Source: Bacteroidota bacterium
GTDB taxonomy: Bacteria > Bacteroidota > Bacteroidia > Bacteroidales > Prolixibacteraceae
Assembly: GCA_013203755.1 (NCBI GenBank)
Contig: JABMPI010000595.1
Coordinates: 1 to 7,801, forward strand
Reading direction: 5' to 3'
Length of the DNA: 7,801 bases
This document shows positions 6,787 through 7,801 of the stretch, piece after piece. Position 1 is the first letter of the stretch. Every line of letters begins with the position of its first letter. The notes under the pieces were generated by a model that was not told the DNA's origin, did not search any database, and saw nothing but the letters and a program-made list of their open reading frames with translations. A program made the translations under genes and the position numbers.

Positions 6787-7172
6787 ATGGAAATAGTAAA
6801 CACATTAGGACGTAGGAAAACAGCAGTAGCACGTATTTACCTTAGCGAAGGCAAGGGTACATTACTATAAACAAAAGGGATTATAAAGAATATTTCCCAG
6901 CTACTACTTTGCAATACATTGTTTTGCAGCCATTAAACTTGCTTGAAGTTTCGGAGAAATATGACATTAAAGTTAACCTCGGTGGAGGTGGCCCAAAAGG
7001 ACAAGCAGAAGCTTTACGTTTGGCTATTTCTCGTGCGTTGTTAAATATTGATGCAGAATGTAGACCTCAGTTGAAAGCAGCAGGCTTTCTAACAAGAGAT
7101 CCTCGCGAAGTGGAACGTAAAAAGCCTGGGCAACCAAAAGCAAGGAAACGTTTCCAATTCTCAAAACGTTAA
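6787..7172 (+). CDS. rpsI: 30S ribosomal protein S9 (uS9), interrupted by an apparent 1-nt deletion
   Basis: S9 is a small-subunit head protein whose C-terminal basic tail reaches the P-site tRNA. From ATG 6787 the frame reads MEIVNTLGRRKTAVARIYLSEGKGT, typical S9, and then meets TAA at 6868-6870. The rest of the protein lies in the -1 frame from 6861: ITINKRDYKEYF, then NLGGGGPKGQAEALRLAI, DPREVERKKPG and the tail RFQFSKR, ending at 7172. Adding one base near 6859-6862 (for example ACATT to ACAATT) restores a continuous 128-residue protein, a normal length. No slippery heptamer for programmed -1 shifting is visible at the junction. A sequencing or assembly error is the likeliest cause, since the flanks are intact and conserved; a real mutation cannot be excluded. 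Confidence 0.92.
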
Positions 7173-7195
7173 TAGTATTTTTAAATTATATGGAT

Positions 7196-7248
7196 CTAAA
7201 ACGATTGTGACTCCGTCAGTTGACGGACTACTCAATGGTTGCTTTTAG
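7196..7248 (+). promoter_or_regulatory. Nested stem-loop in the rpsI-rpsB gap, candidate S2 leader or attenuator
   Basis: A terminal hairpin TCCGTC-AGTT-GACGGA (7212-7227, 6 perfect bp, GC-rich for this genome) is enclosed by AACGATTG (7200-7207) pairing with CAATGGTT (7233-7240) in 7 of 8 positions. An alternative or additional outer pairing joins CTAAAA (7196-7201) with TTTTAG (7243-7248). The whole element fills the middle of the 97-nt gap just before rpsB. Only four Ts follow the inner structure, so it is not a strong intrinsic terminator. S2 autoregulation via an rpsB leader is known in Gammaproteobacteria; a similar role here is inference. Confidence 0.5.
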
Positions 7249-7269
7249 GAACATAAAAAAAGTAAACAG

Positions 7270-7801
7270 ATGCCTAAGACAAATTTTCAGGAGTTATTAG
7301 ATGCAGGTGTACATTTTGGTCACCTGAAAAGAAAGTGGAATCCCAACATGGAACCTTATATTTTCATGGAAAAAAATGGAATCCACATTATTGATCTTCA
7401 AAAGACAATTGTAAAAATCGACGAGTGTGCTGCTGCAATTAAACAAATTGCAAAATCAGGCCGTAGAATTTTATTTGTTGCAACAAAGAAGCAAGCCAAA
7501 GATTTGGTATCAGAATTAGTGAAAGAGGTAGGAATGCCTTACGTAACTGAGCGCTGGCCAGGTGGTATGCTTACCAACTTTCCAACAATCCGTAAAGCGG
7601 TTAAAAAAATGATTTCCATCGACAAGATGGCAAACGAACCAAGTTGGACTAATCTTTCGAAAAGAGAAAAATTACAAATTACAAGACAACGTGCAAAACT
7701 TGAAAAAGTTCTGGGTAGTATCGCAGATTTAACTCGTTTACCTGCAGCTTTGTTTGTAGTTGATGTATTGAAAGAGAAAATTGCAGTTCGTGAAGCTCAA
7801 A
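7270..7801 (+). CDS. rpsB: 30S ribosomal protein S2 (uS2), 3' end outside window
   Basis: S2 binds the small ribosomal subunit late in assembly and is needed for S1 association in many bacteria. The frame from ATG 7270 is open to the window end, giving 177 residues. Family motifs are LLDAGVHFGHLKRKWNPNMEPYIF (residues 9-32, split by no gap), NGIHIIDLQKT (36-46), ILFVATKKQA, ERWPGGMLTNF and the segment LPAALFVVDVLKEKIAVREA. Usual lengths in this phylum are about 250-280 residues, so roughly a third is missing to the right. The start follows an A-rich stretch without a Shine-Dalgarno. By analogy with other bacteria, tsf (elongation factor Ts) is expected next. Confidence 0.96.
   Translation, partial: MPKTNFQELLDAGVHFGHLKRKWNPNMEPYIFMEKNGIHIIDLQKTIVKIDECAAAIKQIAKSGRRILFVATKKQAKDLVSELVKEVGMPYVTERWPGGMLTNFPTIRKAVKKMISIDKMANEPSWTNLSKREKLQITRQRAKLEKVLGSIADLTRLPAALFVVDVLKEKIAVREAQ

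Noticed and set aside
6856..6870. Programmed -1 frameshifting in rpsI
   Set aside because: The junction has no X-XXY-YYZ slippery heptamer, and I know of no S9 made by recoding. A missing base is simpler, though the raw reads would decide.
6909..7172. Separate 87-residue protein starting at a TTG
   Set aside because: It is the C-terminal part of ribosomal protein S9, continuous with the preceding frame after one base is restored; it is not a separate gene.
7173..7269. Separate promoter for rpsB in the rpsI-rpsB gap
   Set aside because: No TAnnTTTG box is present in the gap; the nearest T-rich runs lack the closing G.

Overview
The window is a stretch of housekeeping chromosome from a member of the Bacteroidota. 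Four things point there: an AT-rich genome without Shine-Dalgarno sites; three perfect TAnnTTTG boxes (the Bacteroidetes -7 element), one of them 19 nt from a TTTG; a DUF3098 protein, a family I know from this phylum, between ftsX and uppP; and ribosomal proteins L13, S9 and S2 with Bacteroidota-style termini. A marine or gut Bacteroidales/Marinilabiliales-type organism is plausible, but that rank is a guess.

Layout. (1) Positions 1-1963, plus strand: the 3' part of a large uncharacterised gene. Its product has an N-terminal DUF3352-like region and then seven to eight tandem units of about 44 residues that look like beta-propeller blades. (2) Positions 1978-2009: a hairpin terminator between convergent genes. 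(3) Positions 2031-5895, minus strand, transcribed leftward: ftsX, a DUF3098 membrane protein, uppP, truB and queA. The first four are tightly packed and look like one operon; queA has a 107-nt upstream gap with its own -7-like box. The cluster joins cell division and wall recycling (FtsX, UppP) to tRNA modification (TruB, QueA). (4) Positions 5896-6325: a divergent intergenic region with promoters for ftsX (leftward) and rplM (rightward), and a leader of about 137 nt before rplM. (5) Positions 6326-7801, plus strand: the ribosomal operon rplM-rpsI-rpsB, with rpsB cut by the window end.

Most of the window is ordinary core genome, and I see no mobile element, CRISPR array, defence system or RNA gene. 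The points worth a second look are an apparent single-base deletion that breaks rpsI, a nested stem-loop in the rpsI-rpsB gap that could be an S2-type autoregulatory leader, competing hairpins in the rplM leader, and the regular propeller architecture of the first gene.
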